Assembly (NCBI RefSeq): GCF_016653635.2
Contig: NZ_CP067420.1
Location: 2,887,501 to 2,951,500, forward strand
Reading direction: 5' to 3'
DNA: 64,000 bases
Origin: Skermanella sp. TT6
Lineage (GTDB): Bacteria; Pseudomonadota; Alphaproteobacteria; Azospirillales; Azospirillaceae
In this document: piece after piece, positions 43,553 through 53,011 of the stretch
Numbering within the stretch: position 1 is the stretch's first letter
Layout: the number at the start of each line of letters is the position of its first letter
The notes under the pieces: generated by a model
The model's database searches: none
Told to the model about the DNA's origin: nothing
Seen by the model: the letters and a program-made list of their open reading frames with translations, nothing else
Made by a program: the position numbers and the translations under genes

Positions 43553-43562
43553 TCGTGCCGCG

Positions 43563-45035
43563 TCAGCCGTTCAGTTTCCTGGTCAGGATCTCGTTGACCA
43601 TGGCCGGGTTCGCCTTGCCCTGGGTCTGCTTCATGACTTGGCCGACGAAGAAGCCGAACAGCTTCTCCTTGCCGCCCTTGTACTCGGCGACCTTGTCCGG
43701 GTTGGCCGCCAGGACGCCGTCGATCGCGCTGTCGATGGCGCCCGTGTCGGTCACCTGCCGCAGGCCCTTCTCCTCGACGATCACGGCCGCCGGCTTGCCG
43801 GTCGCGACCATCTCGGCGAACACATCCTTGGCGATGCGGCCGCTGATCGTGTCGTCGGAGATCAGGTCGATCAGGCCGCCCAGGTTCTCGGCGGAGACCG
43901 GCGACTGCTCGATCCCCTTGCCCTGCTTGTTCAGTGCGCCGAACAGCTCGCCCATGGTCCAGTTGGCGGACAGCTTCGGATCGCGCCCCTTGGCGACGGT
44001 CTCGTAGAAGTCGGCGCTCGCCCGTTCCGCGACCAGCACGCCGGCATCATAGTTCGACAGCTTGTAGTCGCTGATGAAGCGGGCCTTCTTGTCGTCGGGC
44101 AGTTCCGGGAGGGTCGCCTTGATCGCGTCCACCCATGACTGCTCCAGCTCCAGCGGCAGCAGGTCGGGATCGGGGAAGTAGCGGTAGTCGTGCGCCTCCT
44201 CCTTGCTGCGCATCGACCGGGTCACGAACTTGGTCGTGTCCCACAGCCGCGTCTCCTGAACGATCGTCCCGCCGCCCTCGATCACCTCGATCTGGCGCTG
44301 AACCTCGTAGTCGATCGCCATCTGGACGTAGCGGATCGAGTTGACGTTCTTCGTCTCGGTCCTCGTGCCGTAGGGCTCGCCCGGACGCCGCACCGACACG
44401 TTGACGTCGCAGCGCATGGAGCCTTCCTCCATGTTGCCGTCGCAGGTGCCGAGATAGCGCAGGATCGCCCGCAGCTTCCGGACATAGGCCGCGGCCTCCT
44501 CCGAGGTGCGCATGTCCGGCTCCGAGACGATCTCCATCAGCGCCACGCCGGACCGGTTGAGGTCGACATAGGTCCGGCTCGGATGCAGGTCGTGGACGCT
44601 CTTGCCGGCGTCCATCTCCAGGTGGAGGCGGGTGACGCCGACGGTGCGGCTGGTCCCGTCCGGCATGTCCAGCACGATCTCGCCCTTGCCGACGATCGGC
44701 TGCTGGAACTGGCTGATCTGGTAGCCCGAGGGCAAGTCGGCGTAGAAGTAGTTCTTGCGGTCGAACACCGAGAACAGGTTGATCTGCGCTTTCAGGCCGA
44801 GGCCCGTGCGGACCGCCTGCTCGACGCAGTGCTCGTTGATGACGGGCAGCATGCCGGGGAACGCGGCATCGACGAAGCTCACCTGCGTATTCGGTTCGGC
44901 ACCGAAAAGGGTCGAGGCTCCCGAGAACAGTTTCGCGTTCGAAATGACCTGGGCATGGACTTCCAGCCCGATCACCACTTCCCAGTCGCCGGTCTCGCCC
45001 TTGATCAGATTAGTCCCGTTGATCACACTGGTCAT
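43563..45035 (-). CDS. gatB: Aspartyl/glutamyl-tRNA amidotransferase subunit B
   Basis: Kinase and tRNA-binding subunit of GatCAB, which converts Glu-tRNA(Gln) or Asp-tRNA(Asn) to the correct amide form. It has 490 residues, normal length. The start [12 protein letters not shown] and the motif [18 protein letters not shown] are diagnostic, and [17 protein letters not shown] follows. The C-terminal YqeY-like domain ends [18 protein letters not shown]. It lies 30 bases after gatA in the operon gatC-gatA-gatB. Confidence 0.95.
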   Translation of the reverse strand: MTSVINGTNLIKGETGDWEVVIGLEVHAQVISNAKLFSGASTLFGAEPNTQVSFVDAAFPGMLPVINEHCVEQAVRTGLGLKAQINLFSVFDRKNYFYADLPSGYQISQFQQPIVGKGEIVLDMPDGTSRTVGVTRLHLEMDAGKSVHDLHPSRTYVDLNRSGVALMEIVSEPDMRTSEEAAAYVRKLRAILRYLGTCDGNMEEGSMRCDVNVSVRRPGEPYGTRTETKNVNSIRYVQMAIDYEVQRQIEVIEGGGTIVQETRLWDTTKFVTRSMRSKEEAHDYRYFPDPDLLPLELEQSWVDAIKATLPELPDDKKARFISDYKLSNYDAGVLVAERASADFYETVAKGRDPKLSANWTMGELFGALNKQGKGIEQSPVSAENLGGLIDLISDDTISGRIAKDVFAEMVATGKPAAVIVEEKGLRQVTDTGAIDSAIDGVLAANPDKVAEYKGGKEKLFGFFVGQVMKQTQGKANPAMVNEILTRKLNG

Positions 45036-45065
45036 TACACAACTTCCTCAGGATCAGGGTCGGCG

Positions 45066-46640
45066 TCAGCCGCGGGCGGCGACGAAGGGCGGCAGGGCGT
45101 CGAAGCCGGCGGCGTTCTCCAGCACGCCGGCCACCCGCAGCACGGTCGCCTCGTCGAACGGGCGGCCGAGGATCTGCAGGCCCAGCGGCAAGCCGTCCGA
45201 TGCCAGGCCCGCCGGCACCGAGATACCGGGCAGCCCCGCCAGCGACGCCGGCACCGTGAACACGTCGTTCAGGTACATGGCGATCGGGTCGTCCATCTTC
45301 TCGCCGATGGCGAACGCGGTGCTGGGCGCCGTCGGCGTCAGGATCACGTCGCACCGCTCGTAGGCCTGCTCGAAGTCCTGCGCGATCCGGGTCCGGACCT
45401 GCTGCGCCTTGCGGTAATAGGCGTCGTAGTATCCCGCCGACAGCACGTAGGTGCCGATCATGATGCGGCGCTTGACCTCCGCCCCAAAACCCTCGGCGCG
45501 GGTGTTCTCGTACATGTCCTTCAGGTCCTTGCCCTCGACCCGCAGCCCGAAGCGGACGCCGTCGTAACGCGCCAGGTTGGACGAGCACTCGGCCGGCGCC
45601 ACGATGTAATATGTGGCCAGCGCGTACTTGGTGTGCGGCAGGCTGATCTCGACCGGCTCGGCGCCGGCCGCCTTCAGCCAGTCGATGCCCTGCTGCCACA
45701 GCTTCTCGATCTCGGCGGGCATGCCGTCGACCCGGTATTCCTTGGGGATGCCCACCTTGAGGCCGCGGATGTCGCCGGTCAGCGCCGCGCGGAAGTCCGG
45801 CACCGGCATGTCCACGCTGGTCGAGTCCCTGGGATCGAACCCGCACATGGAGCCCAGCATCAGCGCCGCGTCCTCGACCGTGCGGGTCATCGGGCCGGCC
45901 TGGTCGAGCGACGACGCGAAGGCGACGATGCCCCAGCGCGAGCAGCGGCCGTAGGTCGGCTTGATGCCGACGATGCCGACGAACGAGGCCGGCTGGCGGA
46001 TCGAGCCGCCGGTGTCGGTCCCGGTCGCGGCCATGGCGCAGCGCGCCGCCACCGCGGCGGCCGAACCGCCCGACGATCCGCCGGGCACCAGCTTGCGGGT
46101 CCACTGCCATTCCTGCACCGGGCGCGGCTGGCGCACGGCGGCGGTCAGCTCTGACAGGAAGCCGCCCTCCTCCGCCAAGTCGCGCTGCACCAGGGTGCCC
46201 TGGCTCCAGGGGCTGACGACGGGGCCGAAATGGCTGGTCACGTTGGACGAGCCCATGGCGAACTCGTCCAGGTTGACCTTGCCCAGCATCACCGCTCCGT
46301 CCCGCCACAGGTTGGCGGTGACGGTGGATTCATAGGGCGGCTTGAAGCCTTCCAGGATATGGCTGCCGGCGGTGGTCTGGAAACCTTCCGTGCAGAACAG
46401 GTCCTTGACCGCGATCGGCAGGCCGTTCATCGGGCCGGCCTCGCCCTTGGCGCGCCGGGCGTCGGCCCGCTCGGCCATGGCGATCGCCTGGTCCGGAGTC
46501 TCGGTGATGAAGGCGTTCAGGGGGCGCGACGCCTCGACGGCGCGGACATGCGCCTCGGTCAGCTCGACGCTGGTGAACTCGCCCTTGGCCATCCCGGCCA
46601 GGGCTTCGGTCATGGTCAGCTTTGTCAGATCCGTCATCAC
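45066..46640 (-). CDS. gatA: Aspartyl/glutamyl-tRNA amidotransferase subunit A, with an insertion
   Basis: Amidase subunit that frees ammonia from glutamine for GatB. It has 524 residues, about 30 more than usual. The Ser-cisSer-Lys triad is visible: Lys in [13 protein letters not shown] near 79, and the serines in [15 protein letters not shown] and [14 protein letters not shown]. Between [10 protein letters not shown] and [10 protein letters not shown] there is an extra stretch (about 146-180; [20 protein letters not shown]) where most GatA proteins have about 5-8 residues. The frame is clean, so this looks like a lineage-specific insertion. The start overlaps the gatC stop by 4 bases. Confidence 0.95.
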   Translation of the reverse strand: MMTDLTKLTMTEALAGMAKGEFTSVELTEAHVRAVEASRPLNAFITETPDQAIAMAERADARRAKGEAGPMNGLPIAVKDLFCTEGFQTTAGSHILEGFKPPYESTVTANLWRDGAVMLGKVNLDEFAMGSSNVTSHFGPVVSPWSQGTLVQRDLAEEGGFLSELTAAVRQPRPVQEWQWTRKLVPGGSSGGSAAAVAARCAMAATGTDTGGSIRQPASFVGIVGIKPTYGRCSRWGIVAFASSLDQAGPMTRTVEDAALMLGSMCGFDPRDSTSVDMPVPDFRAALTGDIRGLKVGIPKEYRVDGMPAEIEKLWQQGIDWLKAAGAEPVEISLPHTKYALATYYIVAPAECSSNLARYDGVRFGLRVEGKDLKDMYENTRAEGFGAEVKRRIMIGTYVLSAGYYDAYYRKAQQVRTRIAQDFEQAYERCDVILTPTAPSTAFAIGEKMDDPIAMYLNDVFTVPASLAGLPGISVPAGLASDGLPLGLQILGRPFDEATVLRVAGVLENAAGFDALPPFVAARG

Positions 46641-46924
46641 TCGACAACCTTCGGCACGACGAAGAAGCCCTCGGCACTGTCCGGGGCGTTGAGCAGCACG
46701 GCGTCGCGGATGCCGCCGTCGGTGACGGCGTCGGGGCGGCGGCGCAGCTTGTGGGGTGCCACGCTGGTCATCGGTTGCACGCCGACGGTATCGACCTCGT
46801 TCAATTGCTCGACGAAGTTCAGGATGTTGCTGAGTTCGCCGGCCAGGTGGTCCTGGTCGGCCTCGGGCACCTTGATGCGGGCCAAGTGGGCGATCTTCGC
46901 CACGGTGGCCTTATCGAGCGACAT
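46637..46924 (-). CDS. gatC: Aspartyl/glutamyl-tRNA amidotransferase subunit C
   Basis: Small subunit that ties GatA and GatB together. It has 95 residues from ATG 46924. The helical start [20 protein letters not shown] and the later [20 protein letters not shown] are typical. The C-terminal [13 protein letters not shown] is the conserved end of GatC. It is the first gene of gatCAB and is divergent from ruvX, with about 120 bases between them for two promoters. Confidence 0.93.
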   Translation of the reverse strand: MSLDKATVAKIAHLARIKVPEADQDHLAGELSNILNFVEQLNEVDTVGVQPMTSVAPHKLRRRPDAVTDGGIRDAVLLNAPDSAEGFFVVPKVVE

Positions 46925-47042
46925 GGGGTAAGTCTCTCCGTCCGCGAACGCCTCGTGCCGGAGCACTGCCCCGGCCGACGGCAGAAATGGAAATTTTCCG
47001 GCAGTGTGCCTTTATGACTGTGTGCCGAAAGTAACACCCGAT

Positions 47043-47618
47043 ATGGCGATCCGCAAGCTCACGGACCTTCTCGACGTCATACCCCGCGGCAGGCGGCTGC
47101 TGGGGCTCGACCTGGGCACAAAGACCATCGGCATGGCGATCTCCGACCCCGGATTCTCCGTCGCGTCGCCGATCGGCACGATCAAGCGCACCAAGTTCAC
47201 GGTGGACGCGCGCGAGCTGGCCCGCATCATCAAGGACCGGGAGGTCGGCGCCGTCGTGATCGGGCTGCCGGTCAACATGGACGGCAGCGAGGGGCCCTCG
47301 GCCGAGCGCGCCCGGCAGTTCGGCGCCAGCATGCTGGAGCACAGGGACATCCTGGGCGGCGAGCAGGAGATCGCGTTCTGGGACGAGCGGCTGTCCACCA
47401 GCGCGGTCCAGCGCATGATGATCGACGCCGACATGACCCGGAAGCGCCGCGCCGAGGTCGTGGACAAGATGGCCGCCGCCTACATCCTCCAGGGCGCCCT
47501 GGACGCGCTCGCGGGGATGCGCGCGGCGGCGCGGCTGGCCGAGGAGGAACGGCTCGAACAGGAACGCTTCGACCGGGAAAGCGGCGGGGATGAAGGGATC
47601 GAAGACGGCAATTCCTGA
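47043..47618 (+). CDS. ruvX: Holliday junction resolvase-like YqgF/RuvX
   Basis: RNase H-fold nuclease with roles in pre-16S rRNA processing and proposed Holliday junction resolution. It has 191 residues. The first acidic motif is LLGLDLGTKTIGMAISDP, the middle strand is VVIGLPVNMDGSEGPSAERA, and the second acidic motif is FWDERLSTSAVQRMM. The tail is extended and acidic (EEERLEQERFDRES). ATG 47043 is chosen over an upstream in-frame start because the family begins just before IRKL. The next gene starts directly after the stop. Confidence 0.9.
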   Translation: MAIRKLTDLLDVIPRGRRLLGLDLGTKTIGMAISDPGFSVASPIGTIKRTKFTVDARELARIIKDREVGAVVIGLPVNMDGSEGPSAERARQFGASMLEHRDILGGEQEIAFWDERLSTSAVQRMMIDADMTRKRRAEVVDKMAAAYILQGALDALAGMRAAARLAEEERLEQERFDRESGGDEGIEDGNS

Positions 47619-48542
47619 ATGTCCCAGCTCTTCATCGTCTTCACCGCCCTCACGCCGATCTTCCTCCTGATCCTGCTGGGATACGTGCTGCGCCGGCGCC
47701 GCTTCGTCCCGGACGAAGCCTGGGTGCCGGTCGAGAAGCTCACCTATTACATCTTCTTCCCGCTCCTGCTGCTCGACAACCTTTCCAAGGCCAGCCTGGG
47801 CGACCTCGCGGTGGTCCCCATGGGACTGGCGCTGGTCTCGGCGATCCTCACCGCGACCCTGCTGCTGCTTCTGCTGCGCAGGCACCTCAATCCCGACGGC
47901 CCCGCCTTCACCTCCGTCTTCCAGGGATCGGTCAGGCCGAACACCTTCGTCGGGCTGGCGGCCGCCGCGGCGCTGTTCGGCAAGCCCGGCGTGACGCTGT
48001 TCGCGATCGGTTTGGCGACGGTCGTGCCGCTGGTGAACGTGCTGTGCGTGATCGTCCTGTCCCGCTACGGCTCCGGGAACGGCAGCTCGATCCGAGCGGT
48101 CGCCCTGGGAATCCTGCGCAACCCGATCATCATCGGCGTGGCGGCCGGAGCGGCGCTCAACCTCAGCGGCGTCGGCCGGCCGCCCCTGATCGGCCCCGTC
48201 TTCCAGATCCTGGGCGACGCCGCCCTGCCGCTCGGGCTGCTGGCGGTCGGCGCCGGCCTGGACCTCGCGGCGGCGCGTTCCGCCGGAGGGGCCGTGCTCC
48301 AGTCGTCGCTGACGAAACTGCTGGTCGTGCCGGGGCTGACGGCGCTGTACGGCGCCGTCTTCGGCGTCCACGGCCTGACCCTGACGGTGGCCGTGCTGTT
48401 CAACAGCCTGCCGGCCGCCGCGTCGGCCTATGTGCTGGCACGGCAGATGGGCGGCGACGCCCGCCTGATGGCCGGAACGATCACCCTCCAGACGGTGCTG
48501 GCCCTGCCGTCCATTCCGCTCGCATTGCTGCTGTTCGGATGA
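47619..48542 (+). CDS. AEC-family transporter (auxin efflux carrier type)
   Basis: Inner-membrane carrier of the AEC family, which in bacteria exports or imports organic acids such as malate. It has 307 residues and about ten membrane helices. The first helix is FTALTPIFLLILLGYVLRRR. The family segment FQGSVRPNTFVGLAAAAALF lies mid-protein, and AVLFNSLPAAASAYVLARQM is the conserved C-terminal motif. It starts right at the ruvX stop, so the two may be co-transcribed, though the functions do not obviously match. Confidence 0.88.
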   Translation: MSQLFIVFTALTPIFLLILLGYVLRRRRFVPDEAWVPVEKLTYYIFFPLLLLDNLSKASLGDLAVVPMGLALVSAILTATLLLLLLRRHLNPDGPAFTSVFQGSVRPNTFVGLAAAAALFGKPGVTLFAIGLATVVPLVNVLCVIVLSRYGSGNGSSIRAVALGILRNPIIIGVAAGAALNLSGVGRPPLIGPVFQILGDAALPLGLLAVGAGLDLAAARSAGGAVLQSSLTKLLVVPGLTALYGAVFGVHGLTLTVAVLFNSLPAAASAYVLARQMGGDARLMAGTITLQTVLALPSIPLALLLFG

Positions 48543-48606
48543 AACCTCAGTCCCTCCCGGACTGTTTCAACGCTGAACGCATCATTCGGAGCGGAATGGA
48601 TCGGGG

Positions 48607-48924
48607 GTGGTACAGAGGTTGGACTTCGAAACGCATCAGAGCCGGCATTTGCCACCGCTCAGCGCCGTACGGGCGTTCGAGGCGGCGGGACGTCATGGCA
48701 GCTTCACGGGCGCGGCGCAGGAATTGAAAGTGACCCCGGCGGCGATCAGCCACCATGTCAAGATGCTCGAAAGCTGGCTTGGAGTCGTCCTGTTCCGCCG
48801 CTTCGCCCGGGGCCTGGAGCTGACCGACGACGGGCGCCGCTACCTGCCGCGCCTGACCAGCGCGCTGGACGAGATCGCCTCGGTGACCGGCGATCTCATG
48901 GGCGAACGGGCCGACCGCGACTGA
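48607..48924 (+). CDS. LysR-type HTH-only protein
   Basis: A 105-residue protein that contains only the DNA-binding half of a GcvA-like LysR regulator: LPPLSAVRAFEAAGRHGSFT, then AQELKVTPAAISHHVKMLES, and the linker helix up to about residue 98. The effector-binding domain is missing and no trace of it follows. It may be a truncated remnant, or a small regulator that binds DNA without sensing a ligand. The start is GTG 48607. A full-length paralogue with the same opening lies at 49337. Confidence 0.75.
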   Translation: MVQRLDFETHQSRHLPPLSAVRAFEAAGRHGSFTGAAQELKVTPAAISHHVKMLESWLGVVLFRRFARGLELTDDGRRYLPRLTSALDEIASVTGDLMGERADRD

Positions 48925-48951
48925 GCCCGACCGTCGTCCGCCGGACGACCG

Positions 48952-49173
48952 TCAGGGCCGCCAGAACGGCTTGACCACTTCCTGTTCCAGATCGGCGCGG
49001 GACAGGCCGATATCGCGCAGAAGGTGATCGTCCATCTCGCCGAGGCGGTGGCGCTGCCGTGCCCGGTCCTGCCATTCCAGCACGGTATCGAAGACAGTCA
49101 CCAGGAGGCGATTGAAGCTTTTCAGGCTTATGTCCGCACCGAGCGGAGCGGACTTCCGAATGCCGACGGTCAT
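48952..49173 (-). CDS. DUF1127 small protein
   Basis: A 73-residue protein ending in the DUF1127 domain, recognised by WQDRARQRHRLGEMDDHLLR and DIGLSRADLEQEV. Such proteins are common in alphaproteobacteria, and some affect RNA turnover, phosphate use or stress responses. The start is ATG 49173 (MTVGIRKSAP). It lies between two LysR-type genes and is divergent from the second. Confidence 0.85.
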   Translation of the reverse strand: MTVGIRKSAPLGADISLKSFNRLLVTVFDTVLEWQDRARQRHRLGEMDDHLLRDIGLSRADLEQEVVKPFWRP

Positions 49174-49336
49174 CTTGGCTCTCCTTATGCGAAAGCGGGC
49201 CGAAGCGGCTCCGGCTCCGGCGGTCATCATCGAGAAACATCATCGTGATGCGCCGATATTTGCGCGACCCGGTTCTTGCGCGCAAACGACGCTTTCTCAT
49301 AAAGTGGATTAGCAAAACTAATCACCGAACCGGACC

Positions 49337-50287
49337 ATGGGCCGCCGCCTGCCACCGCTGAACGCCATCCGCGCCTTCGAGGCCGCCGCGCGCCATCTCA
49401 GCTTCACCCGCGCGGCGGAGGAACTGAACGTGACGCAGGCCGCCATCAGCCACCAGATCAAGGGGCTGGAGGACGTGCTGGGCGTGCCGCTGTTCCGGCG
49501 GCTGAACCGGGCACTGGTGCTGACCGAGGCCGGCCAGGGCTACCTGCCGCCGCTGCGCGAAGCGCTGGACCAGATCGCCGACGCGACCGCCAAGCTCAGG
49601 GCCGCCGACGGCGGAGGCTCGCTCACCATCAGCACCATCGCCTCCTTCGCCGCCAAGTGGCTCGTCCCGCGGCTGCCGCGTTTCCAGGAGCAGCATCCCC
49701 ATCTGGACGTCCTGCTGTCCACGACTCCGCAGATGGTCGACTTCACCCAGCAGGACGTGGACGCGGCGATCCGGTTCGGGCGCGGCGGCTGGGAAGGGGT
49801 GCGGGCGGAGAAGCTGCTGACCGAGGACATCTTCCCGGTTTGCTCGCCCGCCCTGCTCGAAGGCCCCAAACGCCTGCGCACGCCGGAAGACCTGGCCGGG
49901 TTCACCCTGCTGCACGACGACTTCCTGATCGGCTGGACCATGTGGCTCCAGTCGGCCGGAGTGCGCGGCGTGGACGCGGCGCGCGGCCCCCGCTTCACGG
50001 ATTCGGCATTGGTGCTCCAGGCGGCGGTGGCCGGCCACGGCATCGCGCTGGCGCGCCGGGTGCTGGCGGCCGACGATTTGGACGCCGGCCGGCTGGTGGC
50101 ACCGTTCGGCATCACTCTGCCGACCGAGCTGGCCTATTACTTCGTGGCGCCTCCCCGCTACTTCGACCGGCCCAAGGTGGCGGCCTTCTATGAATGGGTG
50201 TGCGGCGAGGCCCGCGAGTACAGGAAGGCGGAGGAACGCGCGGGCGCGGCGGCCGCGCTTGTCAACGCCGCCGGCCAGTCCCTATAA
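49337..50287 (+). CDS. LysR-family regulator, GcvA type
   Basis: Full-length LysR-type regulator of 316 residues. The HTH is FTRAAEELNVTQAAISHQIK (about 24-43). The effector domain starts LTISTIASFAAKWLVPRLPR, the hallmark of the GcvA subgroup, and includes QQDVDAAIRFGRGGWEGV. The CaiB-type gene begins 64 bases downstream on the same strand, so it could be a target. The regulator's ligand is unknown. Confidence 0.88.
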   Translation: MGRRLPPLNAIRAFEAAARHLSFTRAAEELNVTQAAISHQIKGLEDVLGVPLFRRLNRALVLTEAGQGYLPPLREALDQIADATAKLRAADGGGSLTISTIASFAAKWLVPRLPRFQEQHPHLDVLLSTTPQMVDFTQQDVDAAIRFGRGGWEGVRAEKLLTEDIFPVCSPALLEGPKRLRTPEDLAGFTLLHDDFLIGWTMWLQSAGVRGVDAARGPRFTDSALVLQAAVAGHGIALARRVLAADDLDAGRLVAPFGITLPTELAYYFVAPPRYFDRPKVAAFYEWVCGEAREYRKAEERAGAAAALVNAAGQSL

Positions 50288-50351
50288 CCGGACGGCGACC
50301 CGCCGCTCGCCTGTCCCAGGGTTTCCCTTTCCGCTTCCGGATGCACCGTCC

Positions 50352-51590
50352 ATGATATCGACCGCCCGCCCCGCCCCTTCCGGCCCGCTCGCCGGGCTGA
50401 AGGTCTTCGACATGAGCCGCGTCCTGGCGGGTCCCAGCGCCACCCAGGTGCTGGGCGACCTCGGCGCCGACGTGGTCAAGGTGGAGCGGCCGGGCCAGGG
50501 CGACGACACCCGGAAATGGGGCCCTCCCTATGTGCGCGACGCGGACGGCAATGACACGACCGAGAGCGCCTACTACCTGTCGGCCAACCGGAACAAGCGG
50601 TCGATCACCCTGGACTTCACCAAGCCGGAGGGGCAGGCCCTGGCCCGCCGGATGATCGCCCGAAGCGACATCCTGCTGGAGAACTACAAGGTCGGGACGC
50701 TGAGCCGCTACAATCTCGGCTACGACCAGCTCAAGGACGAGTTCCCCGGGCTGATCTACTGCTCGGTCACCGGCTTCGGGCAGACCGGCCCCTACGCCCC
50801 TCGGGCGGGCTATGATTTCCTGGTCCAGGCCATGGGCGGGATCATGAGCGTGACCGGGGAGCCGGACGGCGACCCGCAGAAGCTGGGCGTCGGCATCGCC
50901 GACCTGATGACCGGGATGTACGGCCTCGTCGCGATCCTGGCGGCCCTGCACCACCGCACCCGGACCGGCAAGGGCCAGCATGTCGACATGGCGCTGCTGG
51001 ACACCCAGGTCGCCTGGCTGTCCTATGCCGGCCAGTATTACCTGACCAGCGGCGAGGCGCCTCCGCGCATGGGCAACGCGCACCCGACGATCGTTCCCTA
51101 CGAAGCCTTCCCGGCCTCCGACGGCTACATCATCCTGGGCGTCGGCAACGACGGGCAGTATGCCCGGTTCTGCCAGTTCGCCGGCCGGCCGGAATTGGCG
51201 ACCGACCCGCGCTTCGCCACGAACGAGCTTCGCGTGCGCAACCGGCACGACCTGATACCGGTCCTGCGCCAGCTGATCTCGTCCATGCCGCGGGACCACT
51301 GGCTGAAGGGCCTGGAGCCCCTGGGCGTGCCGTGCAGCCCGATCAACCGGATCGACCAAGTGTTCGACGACCCGCAGGTCAGGGAACGGGGCATGGAGAT
51401 CACCCTGCCCCATCCGCTGACGCCCGAACCGATCCACCTGCTCGCCAGCCCGATGCGGTTCTCCGACACGCCGGTCGACTACCGCCACGCCCCGCCGACG
51501 CTGGGCCAGCACACCGGCGAGGTGTTCGGCGACTGGCTCGGGCTGGACGAGGCCGAGATCCGGCGCCTGAGGGAAGCCGGCATCGTCTGA
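50352..51590 (+). CDS. CaiB/BaiF family CoA-transferase
   Basis: Family III CoA-transferase that moves CoA between carboxylic acids; the substrate is not known. It has 412 residues. The N-terminal LAGLKVFDMSRVLAGPSATQ and DLGADVVKVERPGQGDDTR are family signatures. The catalytic aspartate is in MALLDTQVAWLSYAGQY. NRNKRSITLDFTKPEGQALA binds CoA. ATG 50352 is used. It follows the GcvA-type regulator. Neighbouring enzymes that could name the pathway are absent. Confidence 0.88.
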   Translation: MISTARPAPSGPLAGLKVFDMSRVLAGPSATQVLGDLGADVVKVERPGQGDDTRKWGPPYVRDADGNDTTESAYYLSANRNKRSITLDFTKPEGQALARRMIARSDILLENYKVGTLSRYNLGYDQLKDEFPGLIYCSVTGFGQTGPYAPRAGYDFLVQAMGGIMSVTGEPDGDPQKLGVGIADLMTGMYGLVAILAALHHRTRTGKGQHVDMALLDTQVAWLSYAGQYYLTSGEAPPRMGNAHPTIVPYEAFPASDGYIILGVGNDGQYARFCQFAGRPELATDPRFATNELRVRNRHDLIPVLRQLISSMPRDHWLKGLEPLGVPCSPINRIDQVFDDPQVRERGMEITLPHPLTPEPIHLLASPMRFSDTPVDYRHAPPTLGQHTGEVFGDWLGLDEAEIRRLREAGIV

Positions 51591-52964
51591 TCACCGCGTC
51601 TCCGCATCGGTGTCCTCGACGGTCCGGGCCGCAAGCTGCGCATCCGCGGCGGCCCGGTCCCAGTCAAGATAGCGCCGGCGGGCCTCGGTCACCTTCACGA
51701 GATAGCGCCGGGTCTCCTCGAAGGGCAGTTGCTCGCTCAGATGGTCGAACACCTCCTCCGGCGGGAGCCGGTTGATCAGGGGAGCGGCCCGGCCGATGTT
51801 CGTCGTGCCGTTGAAAGCCCGGGCCACGTTGCCAGCGCCCGTGTTGTAGGCGGCGATGGCTGCGTAGAGACGGCTTTCCGGATGATCGACGTCCCTCAGG
51901 TAACGGGTGTCGAGCAGCTTCAGGTAGGCGGTGCCGAGCCTGACGTTGGTGTCGACGTCATAAAGCGACTCGGGGATCAGCATGGGAGCCGACTCGCCGT
52001 TGACGAACCGGTGGGCGTCCAGTCCGCCGCTGGTCGGCACCAGCTGCATCAGGCCGAAGGCCGGGATGTGGGAGCGGGCGCGCGGATTGAAGGCGCTTTC
52101 CGTCTCCATCACCGCGAGGATCAGCGAAGGTGGCATGGCGAATTCGCCGGCTTCCCGGAAGACCGCCTCGGCGTACCGCTCGGCCAGCTTCGCGTAGGCC
52201 CCTTCCGTGAAAGGAACCCGATAGCTCAGCATGGTGCGCTCCCGGCCGTCCTCGCCGACGACCACGGTCCTCGTCACCGTTGCGGACGACAGGCGCCCGG
52301 CGGTGTCGGCCGGAAGAATGCCGGCCAGCACCGCCTGCGCGCCGACCGGCGCCGTGCCGGCCTCCGCCCAGTCCGGAGGCAGGGGCATGCCCTGCTCCTC
52401 CATCCTGCCCATCGCCTCCTTCATGACGCGGTCGCGTCCCGGCAGGTCGGCCGGAGTGTCGGTCAGGGCCATGTCCACGACCTTGCGGAGGCGCTCGATT
52501 CCCGCCGCCTCGCCCGATTCCGGATCGCCCTCCGGCTCGACCAGGACCTGCGCCAGGAACTCCCCGTGCTCGAAGTCCGAGACGCCTCGGCTCAGCCAGC
52601 CGTCGTCATAGAAGACCCATTCCTTGCGCGACGGAAGGAGAGCGTTCTCATGGCCCCAGAAGGAGGCGCATTTCTCCCACATCTCCTTGTGCGTCTCGCC
52701 GACCGCCTTCGCCAGCATGGTCATGGCCTGCCGTTCCGCCGCCGCGGGCCCCAGGAACACCGGCGGCGCCGTGGCGGTGATGGGATAGGCGACCCGGGCC
52801 ACGGGAAGCGCCCGGGCTCCGACGGCGACGTGCGGCTTCGCGGACTCACCTTCGCCGCCGACGAGGCTGGTGACGCAGCCGGTGAGAAGGACCGCCGCCA
52901 TGCAGGCCGCGGCGACGGGTGCCGCACGGCGCGCGGCCTGGTCGGGACCATGGTTCCTGGACAT
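51591..52964 (-). CDS. MltC-like lipoprotein lytic transglycosylase
   Basis: Outer-membrane lipoprotein that cleaves peptidoglycan glycan strands. It has 457 residues. The signal ends in the lipobox LLTGC (Cys about 29). The middle region (FWGHENALLPSRKEWVFYDD) resembles the MltC N-terminal domain. The SLT domain has the catalytic Glu in AVMETESAFNPRARS, followed by PAFGLMQLVPTSGG and AAYNTGAGNVARAFNG. GGAGG lies before ATG 52964. It lies downstream of the coiled membrane protein gene on the same strand. Confidence 0.85.
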   Translation of the reverse strand: MSRNHGPDQAARRAAPVAAACMAAVLLTGCVTSLVGGEGESAKPHVAVGARALPVARVAYPITATAPPVFLGPAAAERQAMTMLAKAVGETHKEMWEKCASFWGHENALLPSRKEWVFYDDGWLSRGVSDFEHGEFLAQVLVEPEGDPESGEAAGIERLRKVVDMALTDTPADLPGRDRVMKEAMGRMEEQGMPLPPDWAEAGTAPVGAQAVLAGILPADTAGRLSSATVTRTVVVGEDGRERTMLSYRVPFTEGAYAKLAERYAEAVFREAGEFAMPPSLILAVMETESAFNPRARSHIPAFGLMQLVPTSGGLDAHRFVNGESAPMLIPESLYDVDTNVRLGTAYLKLLDTRYLRDVDHPESRLYAAIAAYNTGAGNVARAFNGTTNIGRAAPLINRLPPEEVFDHLSEQLPFEETRRYLVKVTEARRRYLDWDRAAADAQLAARTVEDTDAETR

Positions 52965-53011
52965 CGTCGTTTCCTCCGTCGGATGGCCGCCCCGCGGGGC
53001 GGCGTTCTCCC

